From Pedobacter chinensis (lineage in GTDB: Bacteria > Bacteroidota > Bacteroidia > Sphingobacteriales > Sphingobacteriaceae), in contig NZ_QPKV01000007.1 of the NCBI RefSeq assembly GCF_003339865.1, positions 186,001 through 250,000 on the forward strand: a stretch of DNA of 64,000 bases, in the 5' to 3' direction. The notes below the pieces were generated by a model that did not search any database, was not told where the DNA came from, and was given only the letters and a program-made list of their open reading frames with translations. The translations under genes and the position numbers were made by a program. Below, in pieces: positions 16,963 to 25,347 of this stretch (position 1 is the first letter of the stretch; every line of letters begins with the position of its first letter).

Positions 16963-17419
16963 GTAGTCGGAAGTCTTTAGTCCGGAGTCGGAAGTCAAAT
17001 GAGCATACCGGATTTGATGCCTAAAGTAGTCAGAAGTCTTTAGTCAGAAGTCGGAAGTCAAATGAGCATACCAGATTTGATGCCTAAAGTAGTCGGAAGT
17101 CTTTAGTCAGAAGTCGGAAGTCAAATGAGCATACCAGATTTGATGCCTAAAGTAGTCGGAAGTCTTTAGTCAGAAGTCGGAAGTCAAATGAGCATACCGG
17201 ATTTGATGCCTAAAGTAGTCGGAAGTCTTTAGTCAGAAGTCGGAAGTCAAATGAGCATACCGGATTTGATGCCTAAAGTAGTCGGAAGTCTTTAGTCAGA
17301 AGTCGGAAATCAAATGAGCATACCGGATTTGATGCCTAAAGTAGTCAGAAGTCTTTAGTCAGAAGTCGGAAGTCAAATGAGCATACCGGATTTGATGCCT
17401 AAAGTAGTCAGAAGTCATG
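16951..17419. repeat. 63-bp tandem array of AGTCNNN heptamers beginning at the rel stop codon
   Basis: The motif TTTGATGCCT occurs at 16951, 17013, 17076, 17139, 17202, 17265, 17328 and 17391, a spacing of 62 then six times 63 bp. Each unit has five AGTCNNN heptamers, then a segment ending ACCGGATTTGATGCCTAA that resembles the real end of rel. 63 is 9 x 7, so heptamer phase is kept between units. Unit differences are few (G/A changes), indicating recent expansion. No spacers are present. Confidence 0.9.
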
Positions 17420-17443
17420 AAGTTGTATGTTATTAACGTTATA

Positions 17444-17478
17444 GACTTTGGACTCAGGCCTTTCGACTTCAGACTAAT
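17444..17478. repeat. Inverted heptamer block (GACTNNN)
   Basis: Five in-phase heptamers start with GACT (or GCCT once) at 17444, 17451, 17458, 17465 and 17472. GACT is the reverse complement of AGTC, so the block is an inverted partner of the preceding array and could pair with it to form a long stem. Confidence 0.65.
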
Positions 17479-17526
17479 CTTACAACATTTCAACAATCTG
17501 ACACTGAAACAATCAAACAATTTACC

Positions 17527-17534
17527 TACCTTTG
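17527..17534 (+). promoter_or_regulatory. -7 promoter box for the Fur-family gene
   Basis: TACCTTTG matches the Bacteroidota -7 consensus TAnnTTTG and lies 17 bp before the ATG at 17552. It supports that start over the in-frame ATG at 17417. The -33 element is weak. Confidence 0.45.
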
Positions 17535-17551
17535 AATGGAGTTTAAAAACT

Positions 17552-18049
17552 ATGTCTGAACAAAAAACAAATGAGCTCGTTCGCAAGATTTTTGAGGCTT
17601 ATTTAGAAAACAAAAATCTACGCAAAACACCAGAGCGTTTCGCAATATTGGAAGAAATATATTCTAGAAACGATCACTTTGATGTTGAAACCCTTTATAT
17701 CCACATGAAAAACCAAAAGTATCGTGTAAGTCGTGCTACGGTTTACAATACTTTGGAGTTATTGGTGTCATGCGATTTGGTTACCAAACACCAGTTTGGC
17801 AAAAACATGGCGCAATTCGAAAAATCTTACGGTTATCGTCAACACGACCACGTGATTTGTATTGAATGTGGTAAGGTGGTAGAATTCTGCGATCCTCGTA
17901 TTCACCAGATTCAAACGATGGTGGGTGATCTTTTAAAATTTGACATTAAACACCATTCCTTGAACCTTTATGGTTTCTGCTCAGATTGCAGTGTAGCAAG
18001 AAAAGTAAGTGAAAATGCGGCTACGGCGGCAAAACTTCAAGCAAATTAA
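17552..18049 (+). CDS. Fur-family metal-dependent regulator
   Basis: A 165-residue Fur/Zur/PerR-type repressor. The winged-helix N-terminal half includes LRKTPERFAILEEI and RVSRATVYNTLELL (recognition helix). The C-terminal half has metal-binding HDHVICIECGK and the second Cys pair CSDCS, forming the structural zinc site. Start 17552 (MSEQKT) is chosen because it agrees with family length and follows a -7 box; the 45 extra codons upstream come from repeat DNA. The metal sensed cannot be told. It is followed by purA 38 bp later. Confidence 0.92.
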   Translation: MSEQKTNELVRKIFEAYLENKNLRKTPERFAILEEIYSRNDHFDVETLYIHMKNQKYRVSRATVYNTLELLVSCDLVTKHQFGKNMAQFEKSYGYRQHDHVICIECGKVVEFCDPRIHQIQTMVGDLLKFDIKHHSLNLYGFCSDCSVARKVSENAATAAKLQAN

Positions 18050-18087
18050 ATCAATCCACAAAATAAAACCAGCTTAAATTTTTAATA

Positions 18088-19368
18088 ATGACGCAAGTAG
18101 ATGTACTTCTCGGCCTGCAATGGGGCGATGAAGGAAAGGGAAAAATCGTTGATGTACTAAGTCCGAAATATGATCTTATCGCCCGTTTTCAGGGTGGTCC
18201 AAATGCCGGACATACTTTAGAGTTCGATGGCAAAAAATTCGTTTTAAACACTATTCCATCAGGAATTTTCAACGAAAAAACCATGAACTTAATTGGTAAC
18301 GGGGTAGTTATCGATCCTATCATTTTAAAAAGAGAGCTTGATAATTTAAAAAAAGCCGGTCATGATCCGGTTGCCGAAGGCAAATTGGTTATTGCCCGTA
18401 AAGCACACTTAATTTTACCAACCCACCAATTATTGGATGCTGCCAACGAAGCGCGCATGGGTAAAAATAAAATTGGTTCAACTCTTAAAGGAATTGGCCC
18501 GACTTATATGGATAAAACTGGTCGTAACGGTTTACGCGTTGGCGACACTACCCTACCAGATTTTAAAGAGCGTTACGCTAAATTAGTAGAAAAACACACC
18601 GAAATTCTTTCTCACTACGAAGGTTTTGAATATGAATTAGCTGAAAAAGAAGCTGCATTTTTCGAAGCAATCGAATTCTTAAAAACCATTCCTCACGTAG
18701 ATAGCGAACATTTTGTTAATGGTTATTTAAAAGAAGGAAAAGCTGTTTTAGCTGAAGGTGCCCAGGGAACATTATTAGATGTTGATTTTGGCTCCTATCC
18801 ATTTGTAACTTCAAGCAACACCACAACTGCCGGTGCTTGTACTGGTTTAGGTATCGCTCCAAACAAGGTTGGTGCGGTTTATGGCATCTTCAAAGCATAT
18901 TGTACCCGTGTTGGTGGCGGTCCTTTTCCAACTGAGTTAGATAACGAAGTTGGAGAGAACCTAAGGGCTTTAGGTCATGAATTTGGTGCAACTACTGGCC
19001 GTGCCCGCCGTTGTGGCTGGATTGATCTTCCTGCATTAAAATATGCCATCATGTTAAATGGTGTTACCGAATTAATCATGATGAAAGCCGATGTTTTGGA
19101 TACTTTTGATACCATTTATGCTTGTACTCATTACGAATACAATGGCGAAACCATCAATTACATGCCATATGACATCATTTCTATTGAACCAAAGCCTGTA
19201 TTGAAAGCGATTGATGGCTGGGCTACTGATGTAACTAAAATTACCTCTGTTGATGAAATTCCAGCTAAATTAACTGAATACATCGCGTTTCTGGAAAAGG
19301 AATTAGAAGTGCCAATCAAATTCCTTTCAGTAGGACCAGACAGAGCACAAACTTTAGAGTTGCACTAG
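18088..19368 (+). CDS. purA: Adenylosuccinate synthetase
   Basis: A 426-residue enzyme that joins IMP and aspartate using GTP, the first committed step to AMP. The N-terminal GTP-binding signature QWGDEGKGKIVD, the NAGHT segment, GIGPTYMDK and the C-terminal RVGGGPFPTEL and TTGRARRCGW blocks are all present. Length is normal. It lies 38 bp after the Fur-family gene and ends at a clear terminator. Confidence 0.98.
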   Translation: MTQVDVLLGLQWGDEGKGKIVDVLSPKYDLIARFQGGPNAGHTLEFDGKKFVLNTIPSGIFNEKTMNLIGNGVVIDPIILKRELDNLKKAGHDPVAEGKLVIARKAHLILPTHQLLDAANEARMGKNKIGSTLKGIGPTYMDKTGRNGLRVGDTTLPDFKERYAKLVEKHTEILSHYEGFEYELAEKEAAFFEAIEFLKTIPHVDSEHFVNGYLKEGKAVLAEGAQGTLLDVDFGSYPFVTSSNTTTAGACTGLGIAPNKVGAVYGIFKAYCTRVGGGPFPTELDNEVGENLRALGHEFGATTGRARRCGWIDLPALKYAIMLNGVTELIMMKADVLDTFDTIYACTHYEYNGETINYMPYDIISIEPKPVLKAIDGWATDVTKITSVDEIPAKLTEYIAFLEKELEVPIKFLSVGPDRAQTLELH

Positions 19369-19433
19369 AATATACAATTCATCATCTCGACCACAATGCA
19401 GAAATCTCTGCCAAGTGAAATGTCGAATAAGCT

Positions 19434-19462
19434 AAAGCAATCCATAACTGGGTTGCTTTTTT
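19434..19462 (+). terminator. Intrinsic terminator of purA
   Basis: AAAGCAATCC (19434-19443) pairs with GGGTTGCTTT (19450-19459), with one wobble pair, a 6-nt loop and a T tract. The rest of the 311-base gap up to pabB is AT-rich with no gene seen, and ends with the pabB promoter. Confidence 0.75.
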
Positions 19463-19664
19463 GTTTACTGATTTATCAACCTGAAATCATCCTTGCTTAT
19501 AATGAATGGGAAAATCGTTACATGTGATTAAATAATTAAGCGATTAATCGCTATTCTCATTAATCCTATTGGCAAAACGAATGAACATATATAAAAAATA
19601 TAAACAAATGGATTAATTTGAAAGATTCTGTCACGCGTATCTTTCCACTTATGCTGGGTTTAGT

Positions 19665-19672
19665 TACCTTTG
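19665..19672 (+). promoter_or_regulatory. -7 promoter box of pabB
   Basis: TACCTTTG matches the Bacteroidota -7 consensus. It is exactly 7 bp before the candidate TTG start, the same spacing as at cmk, so the mRNA could be nearly leaderless. Confidence 0.55.
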
Positions 19673-19679
19673 CCGCAGC

Positions 19680-20942
19680 TTGAAAAACCCACAAAACATA
19701 TTAGATTTTAAACACAAAGCAATGCATTGGGCAAATCAGTTCAATGTTTGCTGCTTTCTGGATTCCAATCAATATAAAGATGCTTATTCTGCCTATGATT
19801 TTATCATCGCGGCTGATGTTGAGGCAGAATTAAAATGTTTAAGTGGAATGGCCTTCAATCAATTGAAAACATTTTATGAAAATCATCGAAAATGGGTATT
19901 TGGTTTCTTTAGCTATGATCTTAAAAACGAAACAGAAGATCTTCATTCAGATAATCCTGATTATTTAAACTTTCCAGACCTATATTTTTTTATTCCAAGA
20001 TATTTAGTGGCCTATAAAGATGGGAAAGCTGAAGTATTAATCGGGAATGATTCAATTTTAGATGAAATAAATGATTTTAAAGTGGGGGAAAACACCACAC
20101 CTGTTTCTTTAAAAATCAATCAAAAACTGTCAAAAACGCAATACATAGAAAAGGTAGAAACCTTAAAAAATCATATTATCCGGGGCGATATCTATGAGGT
20201 AAATTTTTGTCAGGAGTTTTTTGCAGAAAACGCATCGATTAATCCTGTTCAAACTTTCGAGTTATTGAATGAGGTTTCCCCTACTCCTTTTGCGGGCTAT
20301 TTTAAGATTTACGATCATTATATCTTATCGGCAACACCTGAACGTTTTTTATGCAAACGTGGCTCGAAACTCATTTCCCAGCCAATTAAAGGAACGGCAA
20401 GAAGGAGTCTTGATTTGGCAGAAGATGAGCAAATCAAAATCCAGCTTAAAAACGACATTAAAGAACAGGCAGAAAATGTAATGATTGTTGATTTAGTACG
20501 TCACGACCTTACAAAATCGGCCGTGAAAGGTTCAGTAAAGGTAGAAGAGTTGTTTGGCATTTATAGCTTTCCGCAAGTGCATCAAATGATTTCAACCATC
20601 AGTTGTGACCTAAACCCCGATATTCATTTTATTGATGCGATTAAAAATGCATTTCCAATGGGTTCAATGACTGGCGCCCCAAAGATTAAAGCCATGAAAT
20701 TAATCGAACAGTATGAAGAATCCAAAAGAGGCATTTACTCTGGTTCTTTTGGTTGCATAAACCCTGATGGAGATTTTGATTTTAATGTGGTCATCAGAAG
20801 TATCCTTTATAACACCGATAACAAATATTTATCCTTTCAGGTAGGTGGTGCAATTACTTACCAATCTGATGCTGGGAAAGAATATGAGGAATGTTTGCTT
20901 AAAGCAAGTGCGATATTGAAGGTGTTGGGATTAGTTCATTAG
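19680..20942 (+). CDS. pabB: Aminodeoxychorismate synthase component I (PabB)
   Basis: A chorismate-binding enzyme of about 420 residues that forms 4-amino-4-deoxychorismate for folate. The C-terminal chorismate-binding domain shows GDIYEVNFCQEF, PIKGTARRS, DLVRHDLTKSA, GSMTGAPKIKAM and GIYSGSFGCI. Anthranilate synthase component I is the alternative, but the short N-terminal domain and lone position favour PabB. The start may be TTG 19680, seven bases after the -7 box, or ATG 19722 (406 aa). The stop codon is the first TAG of a heptamer array. folC, also a folate gene, lies far downstream at 57.3 kb. Confidence 0.85.
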   Translation: MKNPQNILDFKHKAMHWANQFNVCCFLDSNQYKDAYSAYDFIIAADVEAELKCLSGMAFNQLKTFYENHRKWVFGFFSYDLKNETEDLHSDNPDYLNFPDLYFFIPRYLVAYKDGKAEVLIGNDSILDEINDFKVGENTTPVSLKINQKLSKTQYIEKVETLKNHIIRGDIYEVNFCQEFFAENASINPVQTFELLNEVSPTPFAGYFKIYDHYILSATPERFLCKRGSKLISQPIKGTARRSLDLAEDEQIKIQLKNDIKEQAENVMIVDLVRHDLTKSAVKGSVKVEELFGIYSFPQVHQMISTISCDLNPDIHFIDAIKNAFPMGSMTGAPKIKAMKLIEQYEESKRGIYSGSFGCINPDGDFDFNVVIRSILYNTDNKYLSFQVGGAITYQSDAGKEYEECLLKASAILKVLGLVH

Positions 20943-20968
20943 TCATTAGTCATTAGTCATTAGTCATT
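20941..20968. repeat. AGTCATT heptamer array at the pabB stop codon
   Basis: Four exact copies of AGTCATT start within the pabB stop codon (TAG at 20940-20942), preceded by the related TTAGTTCATT. It is the same AGTCNNN heptamer type as after rel and pyrB. The following bases to 21200 hold no gene. Confidence 0.9.
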
Positions 20969-21200
20969 AGTACAAACAACATTCCCTAATGGTTGATTTA
21001 TAAAAATTGATTATGATGTTTCCCATACCATCATGTTAAATTCATTGCATCATTATAACTACGAAATCTAGTATTACAAATCTTGAAATAAATTCAGGAT
21101 GACGACAGTTCATGTATAAAGCCATCCATAAAAAAGTGGAAAGCTTTGCGTCATGCAAAACCTTCCACCTTTAAACCTTAAGCCTTCTACCTCTAAAGCC

Positions 21201-22007
21201 TTACTTTTTATAATACTGTTGTGCTTCAGGCAAATATTTTTGAATTTGAGCAATACGTGTAGCATCACTTGGGTGAGTGCTTAAAAACTCAGGTGGTTTT
21301 TGGTTGCTTTGTGATGCAGATGCCATTCTATTCCAGAAACTTGTTGCGCTTTGTGGGTTATAACCCGCCATGGCCATAAAAATCAAACCTAAACGATCGG
21401 CTTCCAACTCCTGATTGCGACTAAATTTTAACATCGCAACTGGTGTACCCACTCCATAAAGTGTATTAAAAATAGATTGGGTTTTTGGATTTTTAGATAA
21501 AGCCACACCGGCCGCTGCGCCCACTCCTTGCGCAACCATTTCCTGCGACATCCGTTCTGCCGAGTGGCCAGCAATAGCATGAGCGATTTCATGTCCCATA
21601 ACGGTCGCCAAACCAGCATCATCCTGAGTTACCGGCAAAATACCTGTATAAACAACAATCTTACCACCTGGCATGCACCATGCATTTTTCTCATTATTTT
21701 GAACTACGTTAACCTCCCACTGGTAATCGGCAATCAGGTTACCATAGTTGTTGCTGTTCATATATGATTTAACGGCAGTAATTAATTTATTGCCTATTGT
21801 TTTAACCCTTAACGCTTCAGCATTTGATGCTGGTAAAACAGTTGCTTTATTTTCTGTTAAGAATGTGCTATAAGCCTGAAATGCCATTGGCAGAACCTGA
21901 TCATTACTAACTAAATCAAACCGACTCCGCCCTGTTAAAGGAACCGTGGAACATGAGTTAAATAATAGTATACCAGCAACACTTGCTGCTAAAAATAATT
22001 TTTTCAT
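21201..22007 (-). CDS. M48-family metalloprotease, lipoprotein
   Basis: A 268-residue zinc peptidase related to BepA/LoiP, which handle outer-membrane protein quality control. A signal peptide with lipobox FNSC precedes the mature part. The zinc site is HEIAHAIAGH with the downstream Glu ligand in ELEADRLGL. There is no TPR extension of the BepA type, so it is closer to LoiP/YcaL in length. It is probably tethered to the periplasmic face of a membrane. Monocistronic by position; convergent with pabB. Confidence 0.93.
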   Translation of the reverse strand: MKKLFLAASVAGILLFNSCSTVPLTGRSRFDLVSNDQVLPMAFQAYSTFLTENKATVLPASNAEALRVKTIGNKLITAVKSYMNSNNYGNLIADYQWEVNVVQNNEKNAWCMPGGKIVVYTGILPVTQDDAGLATVMGHEIAHAIAGHSAERMSQEMVAQGVGAAAGVALSKNPKTQSIFNTLYGVGTPVAMLKFSRNQELEADRLGLIFMAMAGYNPQSATSFWNRMASASQSNQKPPEFLSTHPSDATRIAQIQKYLPEAQQYYKK

Positions 22008-22101
22008 AATGCGATTTTAAATGATTAGTAATACTTGTAAAGCAAACCGAAATATAAACAGTGGGCTTCCAAATAAGTTTTAGTGAATGTGTTTTTGTTA
22101 A

Positions 22102-22749
22102 TTAATTAGTTTTCTTCTTAAACAAATACACTTTGGATTCTTTGCCTTTCAGCAATCTTTCCAGATTTTTCTGGTGGGTAACTAAAATCAAAATACATAC
22201 AACCATTCCGTAAAGCACTTCAGATTTTATTGAAACCTGAAATAAAAAGACAACACTTAGCGGGAAAGTGAATCCAGCGCATATCGAACTTAATGAAACG
22301 TACTTGGTTATTAACAATACCACCACAAAAACCAGAACACAAAGCATAGATGCTTCAAAGTTAACTGCCAAAATCATTCCAAAAAGTGTAGCCACTCCTT
22401 TGCCCCCTCTAAAACCTGCAAAAACAGGAAACAAATGTCCCATAACTGCGGTTACTCCGAGTGCAAGCTGGTAATTAACAAAAATAACTGAATTTTGCGG
22501 TCCGGTTACAGACATACCAATCAAATAGGCCAGATTGGTTGCGGTATAACCTTTGGCAATATCGATGATCATTACCGCTATTCCCGCTTTTTTGCCCAAA
22601 ACACGAAAAGTATTCGTCGCCCCGGCGTTGCCACTTCCGTACTCTCTCACGTCTACGCCATAAAAGGCCTGACCAAGCCATACAGCAGTAGGTATTGATC
22701 CAAAAAGATAAGCAACTAATAAAGCGCTGAGAGAATAAACCGTAACCAT
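22102..22749 (-). CDS. plsY: Glycerol-3-phosphate acyltransferase PlsY
   Basis: An integral membrane enzyme of 215 residues with five or six helices. It transfers acyl groups from acyl-phosphate to glycerol-3-phosphate, the first step of phospholipid synthesis. Family motifs are GSIPTAVWLGQ, GSGNAGATNTFRVLGKKAG and GFRGGKGVAT. It lies 50 bp downstream of nadC in the same direction, so they may be co-transcribed. Confidence 0.96.
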   Translation of the reverse strand: MVTVYSLSALLVAYLFGSIPTAVWLGQAFYGVDVREYGSGNAGATNTFRVLGKKAGIAVMIIDIAKGYTATNLAYLIGMSVTGPQNSVIFVNYQLALGVTAVMGHLFPVFAGFRGGKGVATLFGMILAVNFEASMLCVLVFVVVLLITKYVSLSSICAGFTFPLSVVFLFQVSIKSEVLYGMVVCILILVTHQKNLERLLKGKESKVYLFKKKTN

Positions 22750-22799
22750 AGCCTACAATGATACAAAAAATAAGCTTTTAATTTTATAGCGAATCATCT

Positions 22800-23663
22800 T
22801 TAGTATGCTTTTAAACTAATATCCAAGCTTTTAACAGAATGTGTTAATGCGCCCATCGAAATAAAATCTACTCCACATGCTGCATATTCAGTAACATTTT
22901 CTTCGGTAATGCCTCCTGATGCTTCCGTAATGAATTTTCCATCAATAAGTTTTACAGCGGCTCTTAAATTTTCAAAACTAAAATTATCCAGCATAATCCG
23001 GTCTACTCCACCAACAGCTAATACTTGAGATAATTCCTCAATATTCCTCACTTCAATTTCAATCTGTAGCTTTTTTTGCTGATCAACAATATATTTTTGA
23101 GCAGCTTTAATGGCATTGGCAATACCTCCTGCATAGTCTACATGATTGTCTTTAATCAGGATCATATCATATAAACCAATGCGATGATTTACACCACCTC
23201 CAATTCTCACGGCCCATTTTTCCAAATAACGCAAACCTGGTGTGGTTTTACGGGTATCTAAAATTTTGGTTTTGGTATCTTTTAAAAGAGAAACAATGCG
23301 ATGAGTTTTGGTTGCGATTCCACTCATACGTTGCATGCAATTTAACACCAAACGTTCTGCTATTAAAATAGAATGCGTACTTCCCGAAACGGTTAAACCA
23401 ATATCGCCAACCTTAACTTCTGCCCCATCTTGCAATAATACTTCAATTTTTAAATCAGCATCAACCTCTTTAAAAATTTCCACAGCCAAATCCATTCCGG
23501 CTAAAATCCCCGCTTCTTTAATAATCAGTTTAGCTTTTCCCTGAGTGCCGGCTGGAATGGTTGATAAAGAGGTATGATCGCCATCACCAACATCTTCGGC
23601 AAGCGCATTTTTTATGAATTGATGTATAAGTTGAATATCCAAAGTATAGATTTTATGCCGCAA
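22800..23663 (-). CDS. nadC: Nicotinate-nucleotide pyrophosphorylase (carboxylating)
   Basis: A 287-residue enzyme converting quinolinate and PRPP to nicotinate mononucleotide in NAD synthesis. Diagnostic segments include EDVGDGDHTS, LNCMQRMSGIATKTH, DTRKTTPGLRYLEKWAVRIGGGVNHRIGLYD (split over the active site), IEIEVRN and IMLDN, and a C-terminal EASGGI. Length is normal. A 13-bp palindrome lies 43 bp upstream of the start. Confidence 0.97.
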   Translation of the reverse strand: MRHKIYTLDIQLIHQFIKNALAEDVGDGDHTSLSTIPAGTQGKAKLIIKEAGILAGMDLAVEIFKEVDADLKIEVLLQDGAEVKVGDIGLTVSGSTHSILIAERLVLNCMQRMSGIATKTHRIVSLLKDTKTKILDTRKTTPGLRYLEKWAVRIGGGVNHRIGLYDMILIKDNHVDYAGGIANAIKAAQKYIVDQQKKLQIEIEVRNIEELSQVLAVGGVDRIMLDNFSFENLRAAVKLIDGKFITEASGGITEENVTEYAACGVDFISMGALTHSVKSLDISLKAY

Positions 23664-23705
23664 AAATAAGAATTATTTGTTAGCAGACAATTTACTGACA
23701 GATTA

Positions 23706-23718
23706 AAACTGCCAGTTT
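23706..23718. promoter_or_regulatory. 13-bp palindrome AAACTGCCAGTTT (copy 1)
   Basis: AAACTG and CAGTTT flank a central C. The same 13-mer occurs just upstream of lon at 28681. It lies 43 bp upstream of nadC (minus) and about 200 bp upstream of the toxin-antitoxin genes (plus). It may be an operator; no regulator is known. Confidence 0.35.
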
Positions 23719-23877
23719 AGGTTAAGCTAAATTTAAATAGTTTAAACTTTTAGGTTGCTTTGCCCCTTCCAAATTTCGTGAGTTCTCTACTTACAAAATT
23801 TAATTGAACCTGTAGCTGGTAACTTCGTCAGTGTGTAAGCACCTTACCCAGGCAAAGCATAAATTTCAGAAAAACAT

Positions 23878-23908
23878 TTGTTTCCTATTTAGGAAACAAT
23901 TATCTTTA
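23878..23908 (+). promoter_or_regulatory. Toxin-antitoxin promoter with overlapping palindromic operator
   Basis: TTGTTTCCTA (23878-23887) and TAGGAAACAA (23890-23899) form a perfect 10-bp inverted repeat with a 2-bp centre. The TTG at 23878 is a good -33 box, and TATCTTTA at 23901 a fair -7 box, 20 bp apart. Antitoxin binding here would block the promoter, the usual autoregulation of HigBA-type pairs. Confidence 0.65.
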
Positions 23909-23920
23909 ACAAAATTGCGA

Positions 23921-24268
23921 ATGAGGCCAAACTTTGACATAGAATTATTGCCAGAAGCCATTGTTTTTTTAGAGACTCTTGACGAAAAGACAAGAGAGAA
24001 GATTTATTACAACATCAGAAAATCTCAATATGTAACCGACAATGAACTTTTCAAAAAACTTAACAACTTCATTTGGGAGTTTCGAACCTTGTACAATAAT
24101 AAAGCTTACCGGCTTTTTTCATTTTGGGACAGGATAGATGGAAAAGAAACTTTAGTGGTGGCGACACATGGGATTTTGAAAAAAACACAAAAAACATCGC
24201 CAAAGGAAATTAAAAAAGCCGATGAAATAAGGAAGCAATATTTAGAAAACAAAACAAAAAAGAAATGA
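23921..24268 (+). CDS. HigB/Gp49-like toxin of a type II toxin-antitoxin pair
   Basis: A 115-residue protein of the RelE-superfamily, phage Gp49-like (HigB) type, presumed ribosome-dependent mRNA nuclease. The core WEFRTLYNNKAYRLFSFWD and LVVATHGILKKTQKTS matches this family. Start 23921 (MRPNFD) follows the promoter/operator directly; the 30 upstream in-frame codons run through that operator. The gene overlaps the downstream HTH antitoxin by 4 bp, toxin first as in higBA. It appears intact. Confidence 0.85.
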   Translation: MRPNFDIELLPEAIVFLETLDEKTREKIYYNIRKSQYVTDNELFKKLNNFIWEFRTLYNNKAYRLFSFWDRIDGKETLVVATHGILKKTQKTSPKEIKKADEIRKQYLENKTKKK

Positions 24269-24585
24269 CAAATAAATTCAAAACAGTTTCGCTTGATACA
24301 ATGATTGACAAGCATATTGGCAAACTTGGGACAGAAAAACGGGAAGCTTTTGAAAACGAGCTTAGAATTGACTTATTGGGGCATGCAATTAAACAAGCAA
24401 GACAAGAACTCAATTTGACGCAGGAACAATTAGGCGAACTTGTCGGTGTGCAGAAAGCTCAAATATCTAAAATTGAGAATAGCGTAAAAAACGCAAGGTT
24501 TGAAACCATTCTAAAAGTGTTTGATGCATTAGGAGCAAAAGTGAATTTTAATGTAGAGATCAATAATGAAAAATTGGCTTACTAA
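24265..24585 (+). CDS. HigA-like HTH antitoxin
   Basis: A 106-residue protein with a C-terminal-half XRE-type helix-turn-helix (LTQEQLGELVGVQKAQISKIE, about residues 50-70). It neutralises the upstream toxin and probably represses the operon through the TTGTTTCCTA palindrome. It overlaps the toxin gene by 4 bp (ATGA). The N-terminal 40 residues contain the likely toxin-contact helix. No decay is seen. Confidence 0.87.
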   Translation: MTNKFKTVSLDTMIDKHIGKLGTEKREAFENELRIDLLGHAIKQARQELNLTQEQLGELVGVQKAQISKIENSVKNARFETILKVFDALGAKVNFNVEINNEKLAY

Positions 24586-24774
24586 AGGCTACCGCTAGCA
24601 GTGGTTTGATTTATAATAGCTAAAAAATAAAGAGCCAATTCTAGTATTTCATTTATTTATTTTTATACAAGGTTGAGCTGATGTTTCCTGATTCCCTTAA
24701 AACCCGGACCAGTGCCTGTTAAGTTTCTAAATTCTTCTTCGCTCTACTCCTTTTTAAAACTTCGCGGGTTGTGC

Positions 24775-25173
24775 TTAATCCTTTGCTGGTTCAATCCTCA
24801 GTTCAGTAATTAAAAAGTTATTGTTAAACTTTTTCATGGTAACAGAAACCCTGAAAGTTTCTCTTGAGGTACTTAAAAGAATTACACCGAAACGGTAGTT
24901 TGGATTGGTATTAATTTTATGAAAAATACTTGTTTTTACCGGAGGGTGTTTGACAAAAAAATCTCTTAAAATCTGTTCACCCTGTGCTTTAGAGTATACA
25001 TCTTCTTCATCAATGATGATCAGTTCAATTGTTGAAGCAAAATTTTTAGCAATTTCTTTGGCGTTGCTAGTTTTAAAATACGAGGATAAATCATCAATAA
25101 CATCAGCCTGAATGGCCTTAGAACTATATAATGATGACAAACTGATAATTAGTAAAATTAAGCTTCGGATCAT
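24775..25173 (-). CDS. DUF4783 protein
   Basis: A 132-residue exported protein: signal peptide to about residue 20, then a compact NTF2-like alpha/beta domain. The DUF4783 pattern (SSYFKTSNAKEIAKNFA, then SKAQGEQILRDFFVKHPP) is clear. Function unknown; family members are Bacteroidota periplasmic or secreted proteins. It stands alone, divergent from gpmI. Confidence 0.82.
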   Translation of the reverse strand: MIRSLILLIISLSSLYSSKAIQADVIDDLSSYFKTSNAKEIAKNFASTIELIIIDEEDVYSKAQGEQILRDFFVKHPPVKTSIFHKINTNPNYRFGVILLSTSRETFRVSVTMKKFNNNFLITELRIEPAKD

Positions 25174-25347
25174 TTCTGTATTTTATACTGAACCGTATAG
25201 CTAAAATTATGCCATTAGCTTATCAAAAAAAGGATTTCTTAATTTGTATAAGCTTCAATAAAGTTATATTTGCCCAAAGAATAAAACACTAAAACATGTT
25301 TTAGAAGAAAATGTTTTAACTGTGATCAATTAATTTTTCAAATAAAG

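Noticed and set aside
16951..17419. CRISPR-like regular repeat array
   Set aside because: The repeats abut each other with no unique spacers and no cas genes are near.
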